Part shown: positions 17,501-23,834 of the stretch, piece by piece
Layout: every line of letters begins with the position of its first letter
How positions within the stretch are numbered: the stretch's first letter is position 1
Notes under the pieces: model-generated
Databases searched by the model: none
What the model saw: only the letters and a program-made list of their open reading frames with translations
Told to the model about the DNA's origin: nothing
Made by a program: the position numbers and the translations under genes
NCBI GenBank assembly: GCA_018000455.1
Contig: JAGNJW010000006.1
Location: 124,001 to 188,000, forward strand
Source of the DNA: Acidobacteriota bacterium
Lineage (GTDB): Bacteria > Acidobacteriota > Vicinamibacteria > Vicinamibacterales > UBA2999
Length of the DNA: 64,000 nt
Direction of reading: 5' to 3'

Positions 17501-20168
17501 GAACCGGGCCGGAGCAACGACTACGGTACAGTTCGATGAGCTGAACCGGGCCGTGCGGACGTCGATGCCGGACGGCACTGTGGTGCAGACCGTGTTCACG
17601 CCAGCCGGGCGCACGGCCGCCAGGATCGACGCGGCCGGTCAACGCACGACCTATGACTACGACGCAGCCGGCCGTCTCGTCCGCACCGTCATGCCCGAGG
17701 TCGTGGACGCCCGCACGGCGATCCTGATCCGCCCGGAGGTGGTGCGCGAACTCGACGCCATGGGCCGCGAACTGGCAGTGACCGATCCCAACGGGCACCG
17801 CACCACGCACGCTTACGACGCGGCGGGTCGGCCCACGGTCACGACCTTCGCCGACGGCACGACGCGCGAGGAGGTCTACGACGCCGCCGGGCGGCGCGTG
17901 GCAACCATCGATGCCGCCGGTCGCCGGACCGCGTTCGAGTACGACGCGCTCGGCCGCCTGACGGCCGTAGTGGACGCGGCAGGAGGTCGCACGCTGTTCA
18001 CCTATGACGAGGCGGGCAATCGCCTGACCCAGACCGACGCCCTGGGCCGGACCACCCGGCACGAGTACGACCCGCTCAACCGTCGCGTCCGGACGACGCT
18101 GCCTTTGGGCGAGTCGGAGACGCTGGCCTACGACCCTGTGGGCAACGTTACCAGGCACGTCGATTTCAACGGCGCCGCGACCATCTTCGACTACGACGTG
18201 TTGAACTGGTTGATCCGCCGGCGTACGGCTGACGGCCTCGCGGTGTCGTTTACTTATACCGTCAGCGGGCAGCGGGCCACCGCGGTCGATGCGCGCGGCA
18301 CGACGACCTACACCTACGACGCCCACGAGCGCCTGTCGCGCGTGACGCACCCGGGGGGCGAAGTCGTCGAGTACCACTACGAGGCCAGCGGTCGTCTGCG
18401 GCAGGTCGTGAGCCCTGGCGGAGCCAGCGACTACGCCTACGACGCCATGGGCCGGCTCGCACGCGTGAGCGACCCGACCGGCACCGCGCAGTATGGCTAC
18501 GATGCTGCGGGCAACCTCGTCGCCACCATTGGCGCCAACGGCGTGACGACCCGCCGAACTTACGACGCCGTGAACCGCGTGCGGGAGATCCGCCACCTGG
18601 CGCCGGGCGGCACGCTGGCCTCCTACGTCTACGACTACCTGCCCACGGGCCAGCGAAGCCGGGTCACCGAGGCCGACGGTTCGTCAGAGCAGTACACCTA
18701 CGATGCGCTCGGCCGCCTCGTGCTCGAGACTCGAACCGTGACGAACCCACGGACCGTGAGCTACGCGTACGACGCAGTGGGCAATCGCACGCGTATGGTG
18801 CGCAATGGGGTCGAGGTCGCCTATACCTACGATGCCAACGATCGGATGCTCACGGCCGGAGGCACGTCGTACGGCTACGACGCCAACGGCAGCCGCGTCT
18901 CGCAGACGACAGCAGGCGCGCTGCGCAGCTTCAGCTGGGACGGCAACCGGCGGCTGGTCGGGGTGACTGACGTGTCGGGTTCGCGCCGGTTCAGCTACGA
19001 CGCCGACGGACACCGCGTCGCGCGCGAGGCCGGCGGCCAGACGACGCGCTACCTGATCGATGCCTACAACCCGACGGGACTGGAACAGGTGCTCGAGGAG
19101 CGCGACAGCGTCGCCGGCCTCACCGCGCGCTACACGCTCGGCGTGACGCGCCTGTCGATGACCCGCGGCGGCACCGTATCGTTCTACCAGACGGATGCAC
19201 TCGGCAGCACGCGCCTGCTCACCGACGCGACCGGCGCCGCCTCAGACGCTTACGGCTACGACGCGTTCGGTATGACGACGGTGGCGGTCGGGCCCACGGC
19301 GAACACGTTCCGTTTCGCCGGTGAGGAGCAGGACGCCGACCACGACCTCTACAACCTGCGCGCGCGTTGGATGGATCCGTCGACGGGACGGTTCGTGTCG
19401 CGCGACCCGTTCGCCGGCGTTCCGGAGCGACCGACCTCGCTGCATAAGTATCAGTATGGCGACCTCGATCCGGTGAGCAACCGCGACCCTCTGGGGCTCT
19501 ACACGCTGGGCGAGGCCATGACGGTGCAGGCACTGCACGGGAACCTGACCACGCTGTCCGTTAGCGCGCTGCGCGTCTATAACATCCTCGACACCGTGAG
19601 TGACATCCTCACGGTCGTGAAGATGATTGGCAGCATGATGAGTGGCGGCGTGGCGGGCCTGGTCGCCATGCCACCGGGTGTCTCACTCGATGCCCTGACC
19701 AACTACAACCCGGCCGTCAAGCGCCTCGACGTCGAGGGGGCCGCCAATGCTCTCGAGCAGAACATGGGGACCATCCTGAGCAAGGCCAGGACGCCGTGGG
19801 TCAACTTCCTGGCAACCGAAGGGCGCAAGACCGAAGCGTTCCTGTTCTACCTTCCCAGCCTGATCTCGCATCCATCGATTCCGCTGACGATTCCGGGCGC
19901 CGACGTTGGGTTCGGGCGACACAAGATTCGCGTTCGCGCAGTACTCGGTGGCTGCGGCCTCAGTCGAGTCATAGGTGCCGGGATGCAGATCAACGCTTCG
20001 ATGGGCGGGCGGGAGCCACTGAAGCAGATTTGGCGCATGAGCTACAACCCGTTGGGCACTGGAGCGGCGCTGCCGTCCGGTGGCGTCGGTTGCGCGCAGT
20101 CGCCCCTCGATAGCTGGCACGACCGCCCCGGCTTCGAATACCTGTTCCACGTGCTGAAACCGCGATGA
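8532..20168 (+). CDS. Giant multidomain Rhs/YD-repeat lipoprotein (3878 aa)
   Basis: Predicted surface lipoprotein: signal peptide with lipobox LVGC (Cys27). Approximate domain order by residue: a QGYWKNH-motif N-terminal domain (43-160); six PKD/Ig-like repeats of about 92 residues (170-730); two DUF11-like domains (731-970); a PKD and a putative-Ig domain (976-1160); an Ig-like VCBS-type domain (1165-1230); two discoidin/F5-8-like domains (1233-1533); an FG-GAP region rich in DLDGDG motifs (1540-1983); a second putative-Ig domain (2027-2117); two PASTA-like domains starting VPDVVGQ (2120-2253); a DCNDTNAAINPGAFDIPGDG calcium-type motif (2258-2303); Rhs/YD repeats (about 2410-3640); and the Rhs core LYNLRARWMDPSTGRFVSRDPF (about 3607-3628) with DPLGL near 3652. 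The last roughly 220 residues match nothing I recognise. GTG start. It probably acts in adhesion, polysaccharide binding or contact-dependent competition. The ECF sigma factor and kinase genes follow downstream. Confidence 0.9.
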   Translation: MRLPAITTTAFRLAVPCAMAAAILVGCGTVTAEAGHPEPVEPCVRSQGYWKNHPNAWPVGHLMLGNPANPAHTYTAKQLLLLLRQAVRGDASVNLAHQLIAAKLNIAAGSNPGPVAAELVRADVLLGAFRRSLPHDVAPRTPIGADMTWVAGKLEKYNAGLVPGSCGPVNRAPAAHAGPDQTTAVGATVTLDGTGSSDPDGQPLTFSWTLVSAPLGSTAVLASAVSAHPTFVVDLPGQYTVGLTVNDGAVTSAPDTVVVSTLNSAPTADAGSDQTRPVGATVQLSGAGSSDPDGDPLTYAWSFVSGPAGSQAVLSNPAAVAPTFVIDLPGTYVVQLHVSDGALQSAPDSVSIATSNSPPVARAGADASGLVGQMVTLDGGASSDVDGDPLTYRWSFVLRPAGSAASLDDPATAMPRFTLDAFGDYLVQLVVSDGLVDSAADTVVIGTGNTAPVARAGADRTVAAGAVVELDGSGSTDVDGHTLTYAWSLAAVPAGSTASISDRTAARPTFTADLAGAFVAQLIVHDGAIESAPDTVTITADAVQQNQPPVAVAGPDQTVSPGATVVLDGTASSDPDSDPLAYRWSLSRPAGSAAVLSDATAPSPGFVADVPGSYVAQLIVNDGLVDSAPDTVTISTTNTTPVAVAGPDQRVPTGSLVTLDGSASLDADGTPLAYVWSFLSRPPASAAALANAASAGPTFTPDLNGDYVVQLIVGDGLVESAPNTMVVTAAPAADLRMRADPVAAQPALGAQVQVWFYLRNNGPASATGVTASIPAPAGLRYSHYGAAAGTFDGTTWTIPAAMPSGTEYWITTVYVADAAGSHVLRATASTTDQVDPDPANDAAALTITPIAAADLRVSMFTPPTGTIAPGSGVGPYGLFVEILNSGPALASNVVLNFLPPAGFTVTGSSAGAGVYPGDYHPSTGVWNIGTLAAGTGRNLILSAIVNATGPTGFTVSVSSASPDPNPANNVFINPPINRPPTANAGANRAVGTYDTVMLDAGASTDPEGDALTFQWAFTLRPMGSTATLSDAASETPSFIADQRGSYVLQLSASDGRGGVNAASVTITADERNGRPVIRSTPVTTGAVGVAYRYAVLATDPDAGDTLTFALVSAPAGMAIDEATGVIDWVPSAAQAGPQAVEVRVVDAAGFPVSQAFAVQVSSASNQAPLASDDAHEVRLGESLAVGAPGVLQNDTDESPLTATLVRPPSNGTVVLGRDGSFTFTPYTQRAGELVLAQGVNLGARVPGVVVNADGSCPACVIDEDPTTEWYPGFGATQPPTMELAFPQDVSVFEVRILPYRSRTNTAAAGVLTMFDAQGTEVYTSGNVELPAPQRLGRLVLPSGVAGVRRVRFVTTAGDAGGTLGAGFTEFQVIGSALLARTASVEPNLAERLATTAAASSAFAGNAPDSINDGTPSNWYAASPSAGEFIELTFPADVRVTAIQAPNPSLTPGGFLSSVALACSGTFTLIGIDGAVLFDSGVVNEPSGGLSEPFTLAVPDVSGVRRVRYTSAGCPASFPQYTAGFSEIRVIGTTATDAPAFDARKRLHALLGREVHSTPVVVNLTDDNGDGVVDANDVPDIVVPVENPANQLRGEIVAVSGDDGRVLFTAGAPDLVSPWSEVAVGDLDGDGLPEIVAVHADGNRLIAFDRTGVELWRSDVAPLSTFNLGGSVIATGAVSIANLDGTGGPEIIVGATVFDHTGHLLGRGETLGGTTGGTNLRSAISTVADIDLDGAAELVAGPTAYRLSGGTLATAWRRADRADGFAGVGNFDDDPRAEIAIVANGVVYLLNDDGSDAEVWNAPTHAPVPLPGGGQGGAPLVADVDGDGWPEIGVAGAMSYVVFNRDGAVRWRSAISDRSSNSTGSTAFDLDGDGTLEIIYRDEYFLRIYRGSDGLLLSKVPVSSATWAEVPTVADVDNDGHADILVSSDLGSGATDTGVIVINDALNLWTRTRRIWNQHAYHVTNVTEAGAVPVVETPHWLLPGLNAFRTNAFGEGESADASDAFTYVASDGVLQSNIGTARIAVRPVNAAPRISSSAVTTAAPDVVYTYAVRAVDPDAGDVLTYSLPTAPSGMTIDAASGFIRWTPPAAGQGPQPVVVRVEDVRGLFALQGYTLQVSPAVAVPDVVGQPQAAAEGALAGATLTVGGISSRNSPTVPAGAVTTQAPPAGALVATGTPVSLVISTGPAPAGTVPDVVGQAQSSAQADIVAALFVVGAVTGQSSATVPAGVVLAQTPAAGAIAATGSPIAIVVSFGRPPGTLDLDGDGYTGDGGDCNDTNAAINPGAFDIPGDGIDQNCNGVDSVAGDATPPTATLVTPDDLAEITMPTDILGTVGDSNLLRYTVQMAEVDATTFTTIGSGTAAVTAGVVGRLDPTLLENGLYRVRLVAEDVNGQTAVDERVYRVTGEMKVGVTRLSFTDLRVPVSGIPISVERHYDSRVKTGRDFGIGWTLDVKAGTYRHNRPPGEGWIIRDQPFLGDFLPCVGGSLETRSHLTEVRLSDREVYRFALEVVNGTVGISNACEGTARYRFVDGTLPGATLQILDGTTVLYLRGGPDTVIGLDDFIASTPRPYQPLRVRLTTIDGRVIDLEGREGITRAADANGNALTISAAGIVHSSGRSIAFTRDHAGRITTIIDPRGATLGYEYDGAGDLVAFTDQGGQSTRFAYDGAHNLVDILDPSGNHGLQAEYDAEGRLIAMIDGRGARLAFTHDLAARQERIVNARGHATLVTYDDRGNVTSEGKTVTIAGVSTTATSTFEHDAAGNPIVEVDPDGVRRETSYDSDNPVRQVIDPAGLALATAVDYLAQSRPGSLTNPAGETITLNYDARGNLTRWTEPDGSVLSLVRDERGRPTATTDPAGLGTTVVHSPTGEVLREERRDGAGRLLARMDYSYDANGNRVTETETRTTGTDVRQVTTSYTFDALNRPIAVRDPAGHVARVEFNALGLESARIDPLGRRTTFAYDERGARIRTEHPDGTIESTDYDESGNAISHTNRAGATTTVQFDELNRAVRTSMPDGTVVQTVFTPAGRTAARIDAAGQRTTYDYDAAGRLVRTVMPEVVDARTAILIRPEVVRELDAMGRELAVTDPNGHRTTHAYDAAGRPTVTTFADGTTREEVYDAAGRRVATIDAAGRRTAFEYDALGRLTAVVDAAGGRTLFTYDEAGNRLTQTDALGRTTRHEYDPLNRRVRTTLPLGESETLAYDPVGNVTRHVDFNGAATIFDYDVLNWLIRRRTADGLAVSFTYTVSGQRATAVDARGTTTYTYDAHERLSRVTHPGGEVVEYHYEASGRLRQVVSPGGASDYAYDAMGRLARVSDPTGTAQYGYDAAGNLVATIGANGVTTRRTYDAVNRVREIRHLAPGGTLASYVYDYLPTGQRSRVTEADGSSEQYTYDALGRLVLETRTVTNPRTVSYAYDAVGNRTRMVRNGVEVAYTYDANDRMLTAGGTSYGYDANGSRVSQTTAGALRSFSWDGNRRLVGVTDVSGSRRFSYDADGHRVAREAGGQTTRYLIDAYNPTGLEQVLEERDSVAGLTARYTLGVTRLSMTRGGTVSFYQTDALGSTRLLTDATGAASDAYGYDAFGMTTVAVGPTANTFRFAGEEQDADHDLYNLRARWMDPSTGRFVSRDPFAGVPERPTSLHKYQYGDLDPVSNRDPLGLYTLGEAMTVQALHGNLTTLSVSALRVYNILDTVSDILTVVKMIGSMMSGGVAGLVAMPPGVSLDALTNYNPAVKRLDVEGAANALEQNMGTILSKARTPWVNFLATEGRKTEAFLFYLPSLISHPSIPLTIPGADVGFGRHKIRVRAVLGGCGLSRVIGAGMQINASMGGREPLKQIWRMSYNPLGTGAALPSGGVGCAQSPLDSWHDRPGFEYLFHVLKPR

Positions 20169-20184
20169 CGACGGCGCGTCTTCG

Positions 20185-20632
20185 TGGGTCTCGATGGAGG
20201 CCGGCCAGCCCCGACTCGTGGATGCCTGGCGCGAGGCCCTCGAGCATCACCTGCAGGCGCTCGCTGCGGTTGTGGACGCCGGCCCGGCTCGCCCGCGGAC
20301 CCACGACGGCATCCACGCGCGGCAGTGGCGATCCGAGTTCGTGCGAGTAGACGGTGAGATCGATCGGATAGAGCGCCGCCGGATCGCTGCCGGGCGTTTG
20401 CAGCTCCAGCTCGGCCTGGACGAAGACGCGCTGCCCCGCTTCCACGCGCACGAGCACCGTGCTCGTCGGTACGACCTGCAGCTCAGGGGAAAAGGATGCA
20501 GCGTCGGCCCCGAGGTGCCTGCACCCGTGCCGTCAACAGCCACTTGGTAGGGCTGCGTCGACGTCCACGTCCACGGGATCGGTTCGTTGACGGGACGATT
20601 GGTCACGGTCCCTTGAGGCAGGAAGCTGCCCC
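20185..20632 (-). pseudogene. Antisense gene remnant with a frameshift, function unknown
   Basis: The 546 bases between the giant Rhs gene and the sigma factor hold protein-like sequence only on the minus strand, split over two frames. One frame reads GTVTNRPVNEPIPWTWTSTQ then VAVDGTGAG. After about 20510 the other frame continues SPELQVVPTSTVLVRVEAG, then FVQAELELQTPGSDPAALYP and LTVYSHELGSPLPRVDAVV. A one-base change near 20505-20520 would join them. The product would be rich in beta strands, without recognised motifs. Its C-terminal end is lost against the convergent Rhs gene. Plus-strand ORFs here are compositionally like shadows. I see no intact gene in this interval. Confidence 0.45.
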
Positions 20633-20684
20633 CCGAACGACGTGGCGCAGGAGCTCGGGCAATTCGCTCACCGCTGGCGTGAGC

Positions 20685-20690
20685 TAAAAT
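20685..20690 (+). promoter_or_regulatory. Candidate -10 box (TAAAAT) for ECF sigma gene
   Basis: TAAAAT lies 24 bases before the ATG at 20715, giving a predicted leader of about 17 bases without a strong Shine-Dalgarno. It would drive the sigma-kinase pair. Confidence 0.45.
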
Positions 20691-20714
20691 TGGCCGCGTT
20701 CCCGCCATGTCTCA

Positions 20715-21287
20715 ATGAGTGACGTCACCCGCCTGCTCGAGCGCTGGAACGCCGGGGATTCGGCCGCCATGGCGGAGCTGCTCTCGGCCGTCTACGACGA
20801 GCTGCGGCGCGTGGCCGACCGCATGATGCGCAGCGAACGGGACGGACACACGCTGCAGCCGACGGCGCTCGTCAACGAGCTCTACGTGAAGTTCGCCGCG
20901 CTGCGCGACCTGCGACTCGAGAACCGCCGGCACTTCTACGGCGCCGCCGGCGAGGCCATGCGCCGCATCCTGGTGGACCACGCCCGCGCGCGGAAGGCCA
21001 AGAAGCGCGGCGGCGCCGACGCCATCCGCGTGCCGCTCGAGGACGTCCCCGAGCACGAGCTGGCGGCGGCATCGGCGCTCGACTACGAGCGCCTGGACGC
21101 GGCCCTGGCCGCGCTCCGGACGCTCTCGCCCGAGCGGGCCGCGGTGGTGGACCTGCGCTACTTCGCGGGCCTGTCGATCGCTGACACCGCCGAGGTGCTC
21201 GAGATCTCGCCCGCCACGGTCGTCCGGCACTGGACGTTCGCCCGCGCCTGGCTCTTCCGCGAGATGCAGGATCGCCCGGACGCGTGA
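20715..21287 (+). CDS. ECF-type RNA polymerase sigma factor
   Basis: Sigma-70 family protein of 190 residues with region 2 (about 8-90, including DELRRVADRMM and RRILVDHARARKAKKRGG) and region 4 (about 125-180, with LSPERAAVVDLRYFAGLSIADTAEVLEIS as the helix-turn-helix). It belongs to the ECF group common in Acidobacteria and Planctomycetes whose genes sit beside Ser/Thr kinases. The kinase gene starts six bases downstream, so the two are almost certainly co-transcribed. No anti-sigma factor is encoded nearby, so control may run through the kinase. The upstream neighbour is the giant Rhs lipoprotein. The close paralogue at 44465 has the same domain plan. Confidence 0.93.
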   Translation: MSDVTRLLERWNAGDSAAMAELLSAVYDELRRVADRMMRSERDGHTLQPTALVNELYVKFAALRDLRLENRRHFYGAAGEAMRRILVDHARARKAKKRGGADAIRVPLEDVPEHELAAASALDYERLDAALAALRTLSPERAAVVDLRYFAGLSIADTAEVLEISPATVVRHWTFARAWLFREMQDRPDA

Positions 21288-21293
21288 CGCGCC

Positions 21294-23747
21294 ATGGCGC
21301 CGCACGACTGGAATCGCATCGACGACCTCTTCCAAGCCGCGCTCGGCGTTGCGCCCGAGGACCGCGCGGGGTTCATAGACGCCGCATGCGCGGATGACGA
21401 GGATACCGCCCGCGAAGTGCGGGCGCTCGTCGATGCCCACGGCGCGGCGATAGGGTTTCTCGAGCCGTTGGGCGTGGCGCCAGGCGACGGTGCCTCCACC
21501 GACCTCGCGCCGCTGGCCGCCGGGTTGCGTGTGGGGGCCTACGAGGTGGTGCGCGAGATCGGGCGTGGCGGGATGGGCGCGGTGTACCTGGGGCGTCGCG
21601 CCGACGGCCAGTTCGCCCAGCGAGTGGCGATCAAGGTCATGAGCGCCACCATCGTCGACAGCGACGCGACCAGACGCTTCGAGGCGGAGCGGCGCATCCT
21701 GGCCGGGCTGCAGCATGCCGGCATCGTCTCGCTCATCGACGGCGGCACCACCGCTGCCGGACAGCCGTATCTCATCACCGAGTTCGTGGACGGTGTGCCC
21801 CTCACCGCCGCGGCCCGGGCACGGATGCTGCCGCTCGTCGACCGACTCCGACTCTTCCGCAAGGTGTGCGATGCCGTGCATCACGCCCATCAGCACGGCG
21901 TCGTGCACCGCGATCTCAAGCCGGCCAACGTGCTGGTGACCGACGACGGTACCGTGAAGGTCCTCGACTTCGGTGTCGCGAAGCTCGTCGAACCAGGGGC
22001 GCCCGACCTGACGCGCGACAGCGCGTTCGCGGCGCCGCTGACACTCAACTACGCCAGCCCCGAGCAGTTGCGCGGTCAGCCGGTGACGACGGCATCGGAC
22101 GTCTACGCCCTCGGCGTCCTGCTGCACGAGCTGGTGGCCGGCGTGCGACCGCGGGATCTGGAAGGCCGGCCCCTCGACGAGGCCCTGCGCGACGTGCTCG
22201 AGCATCCGACGCTGCGCCCGAGCGTGGCCGCCGGACGGGCGCTCGACCTGCCGTATGCGGCGGCGGCCCTGCGCGGCGATCTCGACGCCATCGTGCTGAA
22301 GGCGCTGCGCGTCGAGCCGGCGGCGCGGTATGCGTCGGCCGACGAGCTGTCGCGCGACCTGGGACGCGTACTGAACGGCGATCCCGTCACGGCGCGCGAG
22401 CCGTCGCTCGGCTACGTGGCGAGCCGGCTCGTGCGCCGTCACCGCGCTGCCGCCACGGTGGCGGCACTGGCCGCGATCGGCGTGATGGCGGCCCTCGCCG
22501 TGGCCGTGACGCAGTATCGACAGGCCGAGTCGGCGCGCGCCGAAGCCGAAGCACGCTTCGCGGACGTCCGTGCGATGGCCAACGGCCTCATCTTCCGCCT
22601 CGACGATGCCGTTCGCACCAAGAGCCCGACCGAGGCCCGCCAGCTGATCGTGGCCGATGCCCTGCAGTACCTCGATCGTCTGGCCGCGTCGTCGTCGGAA
22701 CCGGCGCTGCGGCTCGAACTGGCGCTCGGCTACCGCCGCATCGCCGACATCCAGGGTGGGCCCAACGTGGCCAATCTCGGCGATCGCGAGGGGGCGGCGG
22801 CGAGCGCGCGCAAGGCCGCGGCCGTGCTCGAGGCCCTCGAGCGCGAAGGGGCAGAACGGGAACGGACGCTCGAGGCGCTGGTGGCGACCTACCGCCTGCT
22901 CTCCACGGTGGTGCCGCTCGCCGATCGGCCGGCGCTGGCGAAGGCAGCGGTAGCCGCCGCCGAGCGCCGCGTCGCCGTCAACCGCACGGACGAGGCCCGT
23001 GTGTCGCTGGCGTCGGCCTACTTCTCGATGGCGGTGGTGGCCGAGTCGACCGACAAGCGCGCGCACTTCGAAGCCGCCGGACGAGAGTTCGAGGCCCTGC
23101 TGGCCGAGGCGCCCGACGACGCCCAGCGCATGCGCAACGTGGCGCTCGTCTCCAAGAACCTGGTCGATATCTACAATCTGCAGGGCGCGCGGGCCGAGGC
23201 CGACGGGCATGCCGCCCGCGCGGCAGAGCTCGATGCCGCACGCCTGGCCAAGGCGCCGAATGACCGGCAGACGCGGCTCGATGCCGCCATCTCGTTTGCG
23301 CAACTGGGCACCCGGCAGCGGGACGAGCGCGAGCGGCTCGCGCTCTACGAACGCAGCCTGGCCTTGCGCGAGCAGGTGGCGGCGGAGGATCCGTCCGACC
23401 GCTTCGCGCGCCTGCTGCTCCGGCGTTCGCTGGCGCAGGTGGCGCGCGCGCGATTCCTGCTGGGGGACTGGGCGCCGGCGAGGGCCGACGCGCGCCGGGC
23501 CGTAGAACTCTTCGCGGGCGACGCCTCGGTCGATGCCGCAGACCGGCAGTGGCGGGGCTGGGCCCACCTGATTCTCGCCGACGCCACCGTGATCCATCCG
23601 GTGAGCGCTTGCGCGCATCTCCGTCAGGCGGTCGAGGACTTCGGCGCGGTCGCCGCCGTGATGTCCGTGCCGACCGCCGACGTCACTCGGGTGCAGGCGC
23701 GGATGCCGGGCTGTGCGGCAGGTGCGAGCCCGCCGGCAGCGCGCTGA
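21294..23747 (+). CDS. Membrane Ser/Thr protein kinase with C-terminal TPR-like region
   Basis: Hanks-type kinase of 817 residues. The kinase domain spans about residues 80-355: glycine loop IGRGGMGAVYLG, catalytic Lys114 (VAIKVM), HRDLKPAN with Asp207, and DFG with Asp225. All essential residues are present. A single transmembrane segment follows at about 386-408 (AALAAIGVMAALAVAV), and then a helical TPR-like domain rich in Ala and Arg to the C-terminus. The kinase therefore faces the cytoplasm and the TPR part lies outside, as in many acidobacterial kinases. The N-terminal 75 residues (WNRIDDLFQAALGVAPEDR) are the conserved leader of this kinase group. It is six bases downstream of the ECF sigma gene; phosphorylation of that sigma factor is an inference. 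Confidence 0.93.
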   Translation: MAPHDWNRIDDLFQAALGVAPEDRAGFIDAACADDEDTAREVRALVDAHGAAIGFLEPLGVAPGDGASTDLAPLAAGLRVGAYEVVREIGRGGMGAVYLGRRADGQFAQRVAIKVMSATIVDSDATRRFEAERRILAGLQHAGIVSLIDGGTTAAGQPYLITEFVDGVPLTAAARARMLPLVDRLRLFRKVCDAVHHAHQHGVVHRDLKPANVLVTDDGTVKVLDFGVAKLVEPGAPDLTRDSAFAAPLTLNYASPEQLRGQPVTTASDVYALGVLLHELVAGVRPRDLEGRPLDEALRDVLEHPTLRPSVAAGRALDLPYAAAALRGDLDAIVLKALRVEPAARYASADELSRDLGRVLNGDPVTAREPSLGYVASRLVRRHRAAATVAALAAIGVMAALAVAVTQYRQAESARAEAEARFADVRAMANGLIFRLDDAVRTKSPTEARQLIVADALQYLDRLAASSSEPALRLELALGYRRIADIQGGPNVANLGDREGAAASARKAAAVLEALEREGAERERTLEALVATYRLLSTVVPLADRPALAKAAVAAAERRVAVNRTDEARVSLASAYFSMAVVAESTDKRAHFEAAGREFEALLAEAPDDAQRMRNVALVSKNLVDIYNLQGARAEADGHAARAAELDAARLAKAPNDRQTRLDAAISFAQLGTRQRDERERLALYERSLALREQVAAEDPSDRFARLLLRRSLAQVARARFLLGDWAPARADARRAVELFAGDASVDAADRQWRGWAHLILADATVIHPVSACAHLRQAVEDFGAVAAVMSVPTADVTRVQARMPGCAAGASPPAAR

Positions 23748-23819
23748 CTGACGCATCCATGGCGGCGGCCGCCGACAGCGTCTTCGAGGGAGAGTCCGGT
23801 GCTCGCTGCCCGAGGCCGC

Positions 23820-23825
23820 TAGAAT
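23820..23825 (+). promoter_or_regulatory. -10 box (TAGAAT) for ilvA
   Basis: TAGAAT ends nine bases before the GTG start at 23835, predicting a transcript that begins within about three bases of the start codon. Confidence 0.55.
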
Positions 23826-23834
23826 GGCGGTACC

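Noticed and set aside
20194..20550. Plus-strand 118-codon ORF after the Rhs gene as an immunity protein
   Set aside because: Its composition (His, Arg and Asp-rich, no hydrophobic pattern) is that of a shadow. The opposite strand carries the more protein-like frame.
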